Shown here: piece after piece, positions 32,590-44,050 of the stretch
Layout: each line of letters opens with the position of its first letter
How positions within the stretch are numbered: the stretch's first letter is position 1
Assembly: GCA_021397845.1 (NCBI GenBank)
Contig: CM038049.1
Location: 102,888,877-102,952,876 of the forward strand
DNA: 64,000 bases
Direction: 5' to 3'
DNA from: Areca catechu
Taxonomy: Eukaryota > Streptophyta > Magnoliopsida > Arecales > Arecaceae
Made by a program: the position numbers and the translations under genes
Notes under the pieces: generated by a model
What the model was told of the DNA's origin: nothing
The model's database searches: none
Seen by the model: the letters and a program-made list of their open reading frames with translations, nothing else

Positions 32590-33952
32590 CCTCCCCAGAA
32601 GACCTGTTTTAGATGCAAGAAACCAGGCCACTTTATACACCAATGCCCAACCGCCCTACACTTAGGTGAGCTAGTGGAAGAAGAGCCTGAACCTGTAGCT
32701 GAACCTGAGGGAGAGGTTTATGAGGCTTATGACCAGTTAATAGATGAGTATGAAGGTGAGGAGGAGGAACCTGAGTCTGAGAACCAATTAGGAGTGGTTA
32801 GGTGCATCTTAGTCCAAACCCCAGTTAAGGAAGATTGGCGTAGGACTAGCATCCTACAGACTTTTGTTAAGGTAGGGGGTAAGGTTCTTAAGATCATCAT
32901 AGATAGTGGGAGTTGTGTCAATGCCGTCTCTGCCAAGACAGTTAAATCTTTAGGATTGATCACAGTTCCCCATCCTAGCTCGTACAAAGTTTCTTGGGTA
33001 GATTCCACCTCCATCCAGATTCAAGCTAGGTGCCAAATCTAAATTAGATTGCAAACCTATGAGGAAAAGATTTGGTGTGATGTCATCCCCATGGAAGTAA
33101 GTAGTATCATTCTAGGTCGACCTTGGCTTTTTGATCATGATGCAACCCTGTATGGTCGAACCAATGTTTGTGCTTTTAACTACCATGGGAATAAGTTTGT
33201 TATCAATCTAGCTCCCCCTAGAGACCTAGTTAAGAGAGGTTCTAGTAGCCTTAAGGACAAGAAACCTGAAGTTAATTTGATTAAGGCTAGGGAGTTAGTA
33301 AAGGAGATTGCTGAGGGTAACCCTGTTTGGATCTTGACCTCCAAGGAAATACTCGAGCCGACCCAAAGGGAACACCCTAAAGAAATTATTGAAGCTCTGA
33401 AAGAATTTGAGGATGTCTTTCCTGAGGATTTACCTGATCAACTACCACCCCTTAGAGACATCCAGCATGCAATAGACTTAGTTCCAGGAGCAACTTTACC
33501 AAACCTTCCTCACTATAGACTGAATCCCAGTAAGCATCAAGAATTACAGAAATAAGTGGGAGAATTGCTTAGGAAGGGTTTCATTAGGGAGAGCCTGAGT
33601 CCATGTGCAGTCCCTGCTCTACTGACCCCTAAGAAGGATGGTACCTGGAGGATGTGTATAGATAGTAGAGCTATCAACAAGATAACCGTGAAGTATAGGT
33701 TTCCCATCCCCCGATTGGATGATATGTTAGCCATAATGGCCAGAGCCCGAGTTTTCTCTAAGATAGACCTTAAGAGCGGCTATCATCAGGTTTGGATTAG
33801 ACCTGGGGATGAGTGAAAAACTGCTTTCAAGACTAAGGATGGCCTGTTTGAGTGGATTGTAATGCCTTTCGGACTTTCCAATGCACCAAGTACTTTTATG
33901 ACGATTATGACCCAGGTCCTGAAAGAGTTTACCGGAAAATTTGTTGTGGTCT
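32590..33952 (+). pseudogene. element E zinc knuckle, protease and RT N-terminus
   Basis: The zinc knuckle CFRCKKPGHFIHQC fits CX2CX4HX4C exactly. An acidic linker VYEAYDQLIDEYEGEEEE follows, a segment also retained in the derivative B. The aspartic protease tract IIIDSGSCVNAVSAKTV starts near 32893. Stops interrupt at about 33042, 33553 and 33817. The RT N-terminus is readable: [47 protein letters not shown] and [13 protein letters not shown]. The frame breaks at KFVV, just before the catalytic YFDD, where solo LTR D' sits. Confidence 0.9.
33948..33952. repeat. target-site duplication of solo LTR D' (left)
   Basis: GGTCT, repeated at 35732-35736. The RT sequence GTGGTCTACTTTGATGAC is restored when one copy and the LTR are removed. 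Confidence 0.95.
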
Positions 33953-35731
33953 TGATGCAGGACGAAAGCTCTGATACCAAAAATGATGCAGAACAAAGAG
34001 CAAAGAAGCGCATGCGGAAGTAAAATTAAGATTAATTCTTTTTTTATTATTATTATTATTTCAGAAATTGGCTTTGACACAAAGTAAAGTTAAACTAAGT
34101 TGATGGAAACTAGGTAAGGATTGAAAGCACAATTTAGAAGAAGCTAAGTTATCAGAGTAGTTCAGAAGTAACGGATTGCTGGGGGTTGAGAAACTCCCAG
34201 ACCTAGGGTTTCGCTCTGAACTTTCAACATGACAGAAATAAAGAGAAGAGATGGTTTACCAACCAGACAGTGATCTTCACAGAATTTGGGTGGAAGAACT
34301 CTCTCGAGCAGATTGTTGGATCCTTGGATTCGGCTATCTTCGCAATGGATCCTCCAATACTGGTCTCGTGGCTGGGTCGGCTTCTCCTGAACTCAAGATC
34401 TGGGAAGAAGAAAAACAAGTGATGGATTCAGATACTCAGGGAAGGATTTACCAGTTTGAAGAACTTGAAGGCTGATGTTGCTGAGATCCGGATTCTCTTG
34501 AAGGCTGATTCGACTCCCTCTGAAAAGAGCTATGGATCTGAAGTATCCGGACTGGAGCTGGATGCTGGTGGTCAGCCTGGACTTGGAGAGAGAGGCCGTG
34601 GGAGGTGGGATAGGCTAGGGTTTGGTGGATTGAAGTGGATGATGGGCGGCTAGGGTTTTGGAGTAGAAGTGGCTAACCTTGGGTTTGGGGTTTGGAGATC
34701 TCACACCTCCTCAAGGTTCCTGGGGAACCTGGATTTACTCCCTCACGGAGCTCAACACCTGGATGCAAGTGCGGAAGAGAGAAAACACAGAGTTTGCTCA
34801 CAAAAAAAAGTTGGTTTCATTCATCATTTTTTTCAAACTTACATGGTGGTTTAATTTATAGGCCATTACAAGAGAGTAGGGTTTTACATCTTCCCATGTG
34901 GGACTAAATGAGGGGATCTTCAAATTAGGATATCAATCCCTACTCATATGGCCGGCCAATTAATTCCAAAGTTGATTGAAGCTTCAAAAAGGAAAGTGGG
35001 TGGCGCCTCCAAGAAAATATTTTTTTTCCTTCTATGCTTGGCCTTATCTGGAAGTGTTTGGGCGCCTCTTAACCTTGCCCTCTAAGAGAAAATTTGTTGC
35101 CTTTTATATCTGGCTTTAGTTGGAATGATTAGGGCGCCTCCTAACCTTGCTTTTCAAGAGAAATCTCCTTCCTTCCATGGCTTAACCCTTTTTGGATACC
35201 TCCTTTTCTTTCTCCCCAAGTTATGGCTCCTTCTAACTTTGTTTTGAGTATTTCTGGTAGGTAATGGGCGCCTCCTTGAATTTCTCTCCAAGAGAATTTC
35301 TTCCCTTTCATAGTTTGGTTCTTTTGGGAAGTCTTGGGCCGCCCCCTTGATTTGTGGACCCCTGGTGGATTTCTCCTCAATTGGCGCATGAAAGAGGGGA
35401 GCTGCTATCTGTGGTGTGGGGACCAAAGCCTGCTGGATGGAGATGTGGCGCCCCCTAGACTCAGGCGTATGGCTGGGAGTGTGGCTGGGAGTGTGGCACC
35501 CACTTGCTTGGCCTTGGGAGAAAATGTAACACCCCCAGGTTGAAGCCCTAGTCCACTACTGAGTCAACATGACTCAACAAAATAAAAATGCAGGTAATAC
35601 AGACTCAAACTAAAATTGAGTTGATCAAGTCAACCCTTATTACAAGCCAAAAACCCTAATTCTTCGGGCAAGGTTAATCAGAGATCCAGATGGAGCTCTG
35701 AAGTCTTCTTCTGAGTCTGGTGCCCGCACCA
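33953..35731 (-). mobile_element. solo LTR D' (family D, minus strand) in RT of E
   Basis: 1779 bp; minus strand TGGTGCGGGCACCAGACTC to GTCCTGCATCA. It is flanked by GGTCT and shares the family with 11134-12703. The minus-strand 3' end contains the same captured PBS (GCTCTGATACCA on the plus strand, 33969-33980) ahead of the terminal CATCA. It is about 200 bp longer than the other copy, mostly through GGCGCCTCC-containing repeats. Confidence 0.93.
34995..35350 (-). repeat. GGCGCCTCC-bearing repeats in D' LTR
   Basis: The core GGGCGCCTC(C/T) followed by (T)AACCTTGC...AAGAGAAA recurs near 35002, 35062, 35132 and 35267, at roughly 60-135 bp spacing. The plus-strand D copy has fewer units. Confidence 0.7.
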
Positions 35732-35736
35732 GGTCT

Positions 35737-36440
35737 ACTTTGATGACATTCTGATTTATAGCAGGACTAAGAAGGACCACCTTAGTCATCTAAGACTAGT
35801 ATGCCAGACCCTTAGGGAGAATAGCCTCTATGCCAACTTTAAGAAGTGTGATTTCATGACACATAGGGTTATCTTCCTACACCCTCTAGTGTCCATGATG
35901 TGCGTAGTTTCCATGGCCTAGCAACCTTTTATAGGAGATTTATTAGGGGTTTTAGTACAGTTGTCGCACCTATCACAGATTGCATTAGGAAGGGTACATT
36001 TGAGTGGACCAAAGCAGCTGATAAGGCCTTCCTAGAGCTTAAGGATAAGATGACCCATGCACCCATCCTTAGATTGGCTGACTTCACTAAGGTGTTTGAG
36101 GTCGCTTGCAACACCTCGGGAGTAGGAATAGGTGGGGTACTAAGTCAAGAGAATCACTGTAGCCTTCTTCAGTGAAAGCTGAATGAGGCTAAACTTAAGT
36201 ACTCTACCTATGACAAGAAATTTTATGCGGTAATCCAGGCCCTTAGATATTGGAGACATTACTTACTACCATAGGAGTTTGTCTTATTTTCTGACCATGA
36301 GGCACTCCGATTCCTGAACTCCCAAAAGAAACTGAACCCATGGCACGGTAAATGGATTGAGTACATCAGGCTTACACTGTTGTCCTGAAGCACCATGCCG
36401 GCACTGAAAATAAGGTAGCAGATGCCCTGAGCCGTAGGTC
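35737..36440 (+). pseudogene. element E RT catalytic core and RNase H
   Basis: It resumes at [19 protein letters not shown], the RT active site. About 85 bp present in G (GFVITIEGVFAPEKVKS... region) are deleted near 35880, joining VIFL to [18 protein letters not shown] out of frame. The RNase H part includes [40 protein letters not shown] (the expected DAS is NTS) and ALRYWRHYLLP. Stops occur at about 36173 and 36272. It cannot encode a working enzyme. Confidence 0.87.
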
Positions 36441-37990
36441 TCTATTGTTAGGATCAGTTAGCACCCAAGTCATAGGGTTTGATTGGTTAAAGGATGAATA
36501 TGAAACCTACCAAGACTTTGGAGACATTTACCAGACCCTCAGGCTAGGACCATCCAGTACCCATAGTGAGTATACCATTCAGGATGGCTACCTTTTCCAG
36601 AACAATCGACTCTCTATACCCAAAACTTCCCTTAGAGAATTCCAAATTTGGGAGACCCATGCTGGAGGTTTAGCTGGTCACTTTGGTAGAAATAAGACAA
36701 TCTTAGCAATAGAGGACCAGTTCTTTTGGCCAGGACTGAAAAGGCACGTTGCACAAATTGTAGCCAGGTGTAGAACTTGTGCTATTGCAAAACAGTAGAA
36801 GCAGAACACTGGTCTTTACACACCTTTACCAGTGCCTGATCATCCTTGGTAGGACCTAGGTATGGACTTCGTGTTAGGATTACCTAAGACCTAGAAGAGA
36901 CATGATTCTATCTTTGTAGTGGTCGATAGGTTATCTAAGATGGCTCACTTCATCCCCTGTTCCCAGACATTTGATTCGTCTAGAGTAGCCAAGCTTTTCT
37001 TAGATTATGTGGTTAAACTCCATGGCCTACCCAAGACCATCATATCTGATAGGGATGTTAGGTTCACCAGTTATTTCTTGAAGACCTTATGGCACCTGTT
37101 AGGGACCAAGTTTAAGTTTTCTACAGCATACCACCCTCAAACAGATGGCCAAACTGAAGTGGTGAACCGTAGTTTAGGAAACCTCCTTAGATGCCTGGTA
37201 GGTGAACATGTTGGAACTTGGGATCTATTATTGCCTAGAGCAGAGTTTGCCTACAACATTTCAGTAAATAGGACAATAGGTAAGAGTCCTTTTGAGATAG
37301 TCCATGGGTACAAGCCTAATCGCCCCATTGATCTGATTCCTTTACCTATTCATGCACGAGTCTCAGAGTTTGCAGAGTCATTTGCACAACATATTAGAGA
37401 CTTGCATAAGGACATTAGCCAAAAGATAAACATAAGCAATGAAACTTATAAAAAATTGGTTAATTCCCGAAGAAGGATCAAGGAATTTGATGTAGGGGAT
37501 TCTGTCATGATTAGGCTTAGGCCTGAGCGGTTTCCACCTGGGACCGTTAAGAAGCTTCATGCTCGTGGAGTCGGACCTTTTAAAGTGTTAAAGAAGGTTG
37601 GATCAAATGCCTGTGTTAGACTTGCCTTCAGATATGGGCATTAGTTCTACCTTCAATATTACAGACCTGGTTGAGTACAGGGAACCGGCAATGATACCTA
37701 TTGAGGCTTTTGGACCTATCCCTTAAGTTGGGAGTGATCCTTACCCAGAGTGTCCACCGATTAATTGGCCTGAGAGAGGAGAACGGATCGAGCGTATCCT
37801 GGACGATCAAGCCATTATGACCCGTGGCCACGGTTATCAACGCTTCCTGGTCTGATGGCAAGGCCGGCCAGAGTCGGACGATTCATGGATTTCTCGAGAG
37901 AACTTGCAATGCCTCAACCCAGACCTTCTCAATAGATATGTGAGCCAGTCTGATCTTCACTCGACAAGGTCAAGTTCCTCCCACCCTAGG
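36441..37990 (+). pseudogene. element E integrase and chromodomain-like C-terminus
   Basis: The HHCC zinc-binding region is readable (HAGGLAGHFGRNKT ... VARCRTCAIAKQ), and a stop follows at 36796. The catalytic core has all three acidic positions: [18 protein letters not shown] and HPQTDGQTEVVNR. The core is open from 36919 to 37644. The C-terminus continues with VGDSVMIRLRPERFPPGTV and LHARGVGPFKVLKKVG; a frame break near 37610 separates it from ISSTFNI.DLVEYREP. The chromodomain-like tail (RIERILDDQAIMTRGHGYQR, then ESDDSWISREN) is readable with stops. Of all pol genes here this integrase is the best preserved. Confidence 0.9.
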
Positions 37991-37995
37991 AGAAT

Positions 37996-39264
37996 TGGTG
38001 CGGACACCAGAGGCACTAGAATAATGCAGAGGCTTCTCAACCCTCTATGGATCACTTAATTGACATTCGAGTCCACTATAATAAAGCTTAGTCCAGCTGA
38101 GTTGAGTCCTATATTAGTCAGCTCATGTTGAGCTAGTTCAATCCAATATTAGTCAGCTCATGTCGAGCTAATTTTATTTTTTTTGAGTCCTGTCCAAGCA
38201 AATTGAAGACTCAAGACCACTTCATACAAGTGAAGACCAAGTCCAACCTGATTGAAGACATGGAAGTTGAGCCCAAGTCCAACCCATCTTGAAGACTTGA
38301 AGATCCCAAGAGGAGAAAATGAAAACAAGAACAAACATGAAGCCCTGGACCAGCCGGAAGCAAACTGGGCCAGCCCAGGCCCAGGAAGGAATTAGGGTGC
38401 CATTTCTTATGGTGACCCTCCTCTTGGTTGGCCACTTATGGTCACCCCCTTGGCCGACCAAGACAAGGAGAGGGAGAGCAATTTGTGAGGGATTTTCAAT
38501 CTATGTTGCCTTATATTCCTAGTTAGGGTTTGAAAGGGAGAAGGAGTCTTATGTAAAGTCTAAAGTACCCTTACTTGGGGCCCAAGGTTAAGGGTCTATT
38601 TAAGGGACCCTAGACTCTTGTATGAAACTTGATTTTTGATATGAAATAAACCTTGAGTTCTTCTATTGCTTTGAGTGTTACCCTGCTGTGTGCATAAAGG
38701 GGTTTGAGAGTTTTCTTCTTCCCGGTGCTGCAACCATTTTCCTGTCGCCAGCCAACATTCTAGAACCCTGGCCGCTCGCTTCAAAAGACACCTTTTCTTT
38801 GCTATTTTCCTTTATTTTCTTGATCTCCTCTGAGTTTTCTAACCCCTGATAGGTCATTTGCAGGTCCCCAACTTCCTACGAATCCAACGACTCTAGCCAA
38901 GCCTCAATCGGACCACCGAGCAGAAAACCAGGTATCCGCAGGTCTTTGGCTCGATTTTCTAGACTGCATCCATCGAGGAACGAGAGATCCCTTCACTACG
39001 ATCTTCATCGGGTGCTTCAGATGTTGTCAGGTACACCCCCTCTACCTCCAGTAATTATATTATAGGAGAACTTGCCCTGACCGAGGTTTCTCAGCCCCGA
39101 CGATCCTTCTTTAATACTTTTCTAGGTTCTAAGCTGCATGCTTGACTTCAAAATCTCATACATAATTCCCTACAACTAATTTTGATTTGAAATTTGGGAA
39201 TTAATCACCTAACCCCACATATAAAACATACAAAAATAATTGCATGCATATTAGTCCCACATCG
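37996..39264 (+). repeat. element E 3' LTR
   Basis: 1269 bp after the PPT CCTAGGAGAAT. It ends CACATCG, so the last base differs from the usual CATCA. Divergence from the 5' LTR is visible throughout, so E is clearly older than B. Confidence 0.9.
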
Positions 39265-40381
39265 CTGTGCAAGACTCCTCAAACCTCGGTCAACCATCAA
39301 GGTCCGTAACGCCCTGCACCCGAGCACCAGATCTCCTCTCTGCTGCCCGTGAAGCTCATCTCCAGCATCGCCTCCGATCAAGTCTCCCCCTCCGCCTCCA
39401 TCACATGAAGCCTCCCACATCCCCCTGTTCCTGCTCACTGCCTGCAGCTGATGCCCCAACCTCCCTTCCCCAGCGGGATCTCATGTACCTCAACGTACCA
39501 CTCCCCCTCCCTTCCCTCCATCCCAACGAGTCCCGCACCAAGGCCCAGGCCACCGCCGTCGCCCTCGGCTGCACAACCGGTCGCGGCATCCCGCCTATGG
39601 GTCATTCGCCACCTGTAGATGCTGGGCTTCCCTCCAGCTCCCATGGGCACCCGCCCTCCTGCGGCCCCTATGCAAGTCATCGCCAGGCCAGGGGCGCAGC
39701 CCGCGCCCTTCCCCGTGCTGCCGGCTCTGCCACCGGCTCCGCATGTTCCCCATGCTGCGTGCTTCCCTCTTCTCCATCGGAAGGCCGCCGCCTGCGCCCC
39801 ACTGCCACCCGTGCTCCCAACGTAGTCGAACGTCGTCGCACTCCATGCCATCCACCGGAACCACCTCCCCGAGCCACCGTCTTCGCCCCAGCACTGCTGC
39901 TAGCGAACACCCACCCAGATCTGATCGTCCGCGATGCCCTCGGCCATACAGTACCATCGCCAGCCTCCGTCATCATCCCCGCTGTCATCGTCGGCCATCA
40001 CCACCTCCACGGCCACCCTGCCGGATGGTCTCCGCCTAGCCTTGATGCCGGCGAACTCCGTTGCTCCTCTCTGTGGTTTGATCCATGAAGAAGAAAGAGA
40101 CCGCACGAACATGAAGGCAAATGCCTTCACTATTGCCGACTTCAGCACATGCTTTCTAAAGTAGCATGCTTTCTAGAGCAGCACGGATCTCAGCACTGCA
40201 CAATCTTTAAAGCTGCACTGATCTCAGAGTAGAAAAAAAAATCAAAGGAAAAAAAAAGAAAGAAAGGTGGGAAAAAAATTTGAAACTAGTCTTTTTGTTT
40301 TGATTTGGTTAGTTCCAGATTCGTCAAACCTTGCTGAGCTTGACTCGACGGAGTCGAGTTCTCCTAACTGCAGGGGAATGA
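39265..40381 (+). other. element F internal region: GC-rich segment, inverted repeat and PPT
   Basis: About 39270-40080 is GC-rich and holds a 273-codon open frame (39267-40088) with low-complexity Pro/Ser/Arg-rich sequence and open frames on the other strand too. I do not recognise a protein family. Near 40160-40215 are AGCAGCACGGATCTCAG-type motifs shared with J and K. ACTCGAC GGA GTCGAGT at 40343-40359 and CTGCAGGGGAA form the PPT side. The small remainder of the interior after the PBS is 27664-27725. Confidence 0.7.
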
Positions 40382-40883
40382 TGGGGACCGAGAGCCTATT
40401 TTATTTTTGTTTTGAGTCATTTAGTCACGTGTCACTTTAGTCAAAGTGAGCCAATCAAGTCCTGTAATAAAGTAAGATAACTGAGTCAGTTGAGTCCACT
40501 TAGTCGGGTCCAGTCTTTTAGTCCAGTCAAGTCCAGTTGACTCGTTCAAGTCAAGAGGAGAGTCATCGCAGAGAGAGCTCCAACCCAAGACAGGCCCACT
40601 GTTGACCAATCCACCAGGGTTTCTTGGCCCACAAGTCAAGGTTTTTTAGCCATCAAGTAATGTACCCTAGGGTGAATCTATAAATACCTTCCCTCCCCTC
40701 TTGTATTAAACATCTTTTTTCTTATAAATACAAACTAATATTGAAAGTTATTTTGATTGAGAATTTTTTTTCTTCGGATTGGAGTGGGTGTGATGCCCTG
40801 GTTCCCTGTTCTTGAGTACAAGCCCTAATCCTCTGGTGACTTCTACGCTCGCCAGCGATCCTCCCCAGCTCTGTCTCGCATCA
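40382..40883 (+). repeat. element F 3' LTR
   Basis: 502 bp, from TGATGGGGACCGAGAGCC to GTCTCGCATCA. It lacks about 77 bp found in the 5' LTR. TATAAATA near 40678, then CTCTTGTA. Confidence 0.92.
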
Positions 40884-40888
40884 ATTGA
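40884..40888. repeat. target-site duplication of element F (right)
   Basis: ATTGA, the partner of 27062-27066. Confidence 0.93.
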
Positions 40889-42636
40889 GGTATTGGAGGC
40901 ATTACTTACTACCGCAAGAGTTCATTCTTTATTCCGATCATGAAGCCTTACGATTCCTTAATTTCCAAAAGAAAATGAACACTAGGAATGGGAAATGGGT
41001 AGAATACATAATCGTATACTTTTGTTTTAAAACACCATGCCAGCACTAAAAATAGGGTTGTAGATGCACTGAGCCGATGATCCATGCTTTTGACATCAGT
41101 TATCACTGAAGTTATAGGGTTTGATAGACTGAAAGAAGAATACCTTAAGTGTCCCGACATTAGTGTCATTTATTAATCCCTTCAACAAGGGCCATCTAGT
41201 GTACATAATGATTATACCATTCATGATGGATTCCTTTTCAAAGGAAACCAATTGTGTGTCCCCCGAACTTCTATTAGAGAGTTTTTGATCTGGGAAGTTC
41301 ATGCTAGAGGCCTAGCAGGTCATTTGGTAGAAATAAGACCATCCTAGCAATAGAAGACCAATTCTATAGGCCTGGCCTCAAGTGGAATGTAGCCCAAGTT
41401 GTGGTGCAATGTCGAACATGTACTGTTGCGGAATAGTAAAAGCAGAATACTGGTCTGTACATTCCTCTAATTGTCCCTAATTGTCCCTGGCAAGATCTTA
41501 GCATGGACTTCGTACTAGGACTACCAAAGACCTTAATAAGACATGATTCCATCTACGTTGTAGTTGACTGATTCTCTAAGATGGCTCACTTCATACCATG
41601 CTCTCAAACTTTCGATGCATCAAGAATTGCTAAGCTTTTTCTTGACGAAGTGGTTAGACTACATGGTTTATCCAAAACCATTATGTCAGATAGAGATGTT
41701 AAGTTCACTAGCTACTTTTGGAAAACCCTTTGGCATATACTAGGAACCAAACTGAAATTCTCTACTGCCTACCATCCTCAGACTAATGGCCAAACTAAAG
41801 TCATTAATTGGAGTCTAGGAAATCTGCTGAGATGTCTAGTTGGTGATAGTATGGGAAATTGGGATTTCTTATTACCTCGTGCTGGTTTGCTTGTAACAGC
41901 TCAGTCAATAGATCTACTAGATGAGTCCATTTGAGGTGGTCCATGGTTACAAACTTAGGATGCCTATAGATCTCATCCCATTGCCCACACATGCATGAAT
42001 TTTTGAGTCTGTTGAGTCATACACATAGCATATTAAGGATTTGCATAAAGAAATCAGTAAAAAAATCAACATGAGCAATGAAACTTGCAAGCATATGGCT
42101 AATTCATGTAAGAGGATCAAAGAATTCTATGAAGGAGACCACATAATGATTAGACTTAGACCTTAATAGTTCCCATCTAAAATCATTAAAAAATTACATG
42201 CCCATGGTGCAGGCCCATTTAAAATAATAAAGAAGATTGGACCTAACGCGTATGTACTTGAGTTACCATTTGACCTAGGTATCAGCTCGACCTTCAATGT
42301 TTCAGACTTGATAGAGTATAAAGAGCCAATGATGATACCTAGTGAGCCTTTTGGGCCAAACTCTATTTTTGAGAGTGAGCGTACCCTTGTGTGTCCATTG
42401 GCTACTTTTCCAAAGCAGTGAGACAAAATTGAGCGAATTCTAGATGACAAGACTATCATTATCCAGAACAAAGACTACCAACGCTATCTGGCTCATTAGA
42501 AAGGTCAGCCAAAATCTGAAAACTCATGGATCACTAGGAAGGACATGCAACGAATCGATCCAGACTTATTAGAGCATTACCAAAGTCAAGTTGACCCATT
42601 CTCTACAGGGTCGAGTTCTTGCCACCCCGGAAAAAT
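40889..42636 (+). pseudogene. element G RNase H C-terminus, integrase and tail (broken)
   Basis: It continues RYWRHYLLPQEFILYSDHEA after the F insertion. KHHAS...DALSR ends RNase H. The integrase zinc-binding part (TSIREFLIWEVHARGLAGH) loses a base near 41325. The core from 41581 reads [20 protein letters not shown] but then [10 protein letters not shown], so the catalytic Glu is Lys. Stops follow at 41932, 41998 and 42166. The C-terminus (GPNAYVLELPFDLGISSTFN) and the charged tail (DKIERILDDKTIII) are readable up to the imperfect inverted repeat and PPT before 42637. Confidence 0.88.
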
Positions 42637-44050
42637 TGGTGTGAACAACAACAATGGCCTTTAATCAAATTTCTAATGGATTGAATGATAAATTTGAAGC
42701 CCCAACAAGTCAGTTCAACTACAACCTAAAGAGCCAACTCGAGCACTGGAGCTGACTCAACCAGAGAATTCTACTACTTTAATTTTCTACTTCAGCATTT
42801 CAGCTATCAACACTTATTCAGCTACTTGGAATAACTCAACACTTCAGCACTTATTCAGCTACCTAGAATACCTCAACTATTTGGAATAACTCAGCACATG
42901 AAATAAATCAGCAAGTCAACTACAAGACCAATTTGGAATGCCACATCACCAAGCCTAGGTGGCAGCCAAGCCAACAAGGAGGACACCTTACAGCCCCCGT
43001 CCACTTGGGCGCCTACATTTAAATTCAAAATGAAGTGGCCAGCCCTCATTCTTCTCCTTGAATCAAGTTTGGTTGTAATTCTCCACCATCTTTTCCATGT
43101 ATTCCTCCATGAATTTCAAAATTTCAAAAGGCTTTGGGTGGTCTATTAATACCTCTCCATAGCTTCTTGTAATGCATCTTATGAATGAAAATTTTGAGTT
43201 CCAAATTTTTTTTCATTTATGTGATTCAAATGTCCTCCACGAGGGAGTGAGTGTGAGGCTCAACCTAGCTACTTCATAGTTGTATTAGTCTACCTAGCAA
43301 AGCTTTCCCTTCCATCTTCCCTAAACACCAATTTCAGCAAGCTCTAAAGGATGCCATCTCCAACAATCCTTCCAAGATCATCTTCATAAATTCTTCTTCC
43401 AAAGACGCCCACTAACTTCAACTCAAGGAAGCCAGTCATCCATTCTTCTTTAAAGGCACCATCCTTCTACATCCCAAGTACACTAAGGAGCCATTCGTTC
43501 TTTAAGGATGCAAGCTTCTTCCTACTCAAGCCCTCATCCATCCAATACAAAAATGCCAACCACTCTATTCTTCCTTTTTATCACTTCTTTCAACTTTCCC
43601 CAACTTTGCCATGTCACTAATGTCATTAATTGCAGGGTGCCCTACAATTCTGAGTTAAAGAGGAGGTTTTGCTTTGCTTGGGAACTAGCCATGAAGGGAG
43701 TTCCCATTCCGAAAGTGATAGTCTTCAAGTTTAGTTGCAGCTACATGGAGTGCTAAAATTGACCTACCATCAAAGGAGGGAGAGCTCATCATTGGTTAGT
43801 AAACCCATCCGAGTCTCTTAGGTCTGTTCATATGAAGGTTATGTCCTGGTTAGAATGGTTTCTCAACCATTAGGTCCATTCTTCCTTGATTAAAATAGAA
43901 CTACATTGCGGGAAAGTTTCCTTTCATTAAGTAGTCCCATCATATTGTTTACTTTGGCCATTTCTTATGCTTGAACTTTGCAAATGTAAGTAGGTATCAT
44001 TGCTCAATTTGAATTGCTAAACTGTTAAGCTAGAATCCCTCTTTGCATCA
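42637..44050 (+). repeat. element G 3' LTR, first copy
   Basis: It starts TGGTGTGAACAACAACAATG after the PPT CCCCGGAAAAAT. It ends CTTTGCATCA, shortened relative to the GCATCCTGCATCA of the other copies, and directly abuts a second LTR. Confidence 0.9.

Larger units (their letters stand above)
27726..39264 (+). mobile_element. element E: full-length but degraded Ty3/gypsy element inside F
   Basis: Order: LTR (27726-28992), PBS (28995-29006, CGGTATCAGAGC), leader, gag, zinc knuckle, protease, RT, RNase H, integrase, chromodomain-like tail, PPT and LTR (37996-39264). It is interrupted by solo LTR H in gag and solo LTR D' in RT. The order RT-RNase H-integrase defines Ty3/gypsy. Flanks CAATG and CTGTG agree at three of five bases, so the target-site duplication is uncertain. 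This is the most complete relative of B and the best model for the autonomous parent. Confidence 0.92.
27067..40883 (+). mobile_element. element F: non-autonomous LTR element in G RNase H, hosting E
   Basis: LTRs of 582 bp (27067-27648) and 502 bp (40382-40883) are flanked by ATTGA. The interior, once E is removed, is about 1.2 kb: a PBS, a GC-rich segment, an ACTCGAC...GTCGAGT inverted repeat and a PPT. It contains no gag or pol. Confidence 0.9.

Noticed and set aside
39267..40088. 273-codon ORF as a host gene
   Set aside because: It lies inside the non-autonomous element F, is low-complexity and Pro/Ser/Arg-rich, and equally open frames exist on the other strand.
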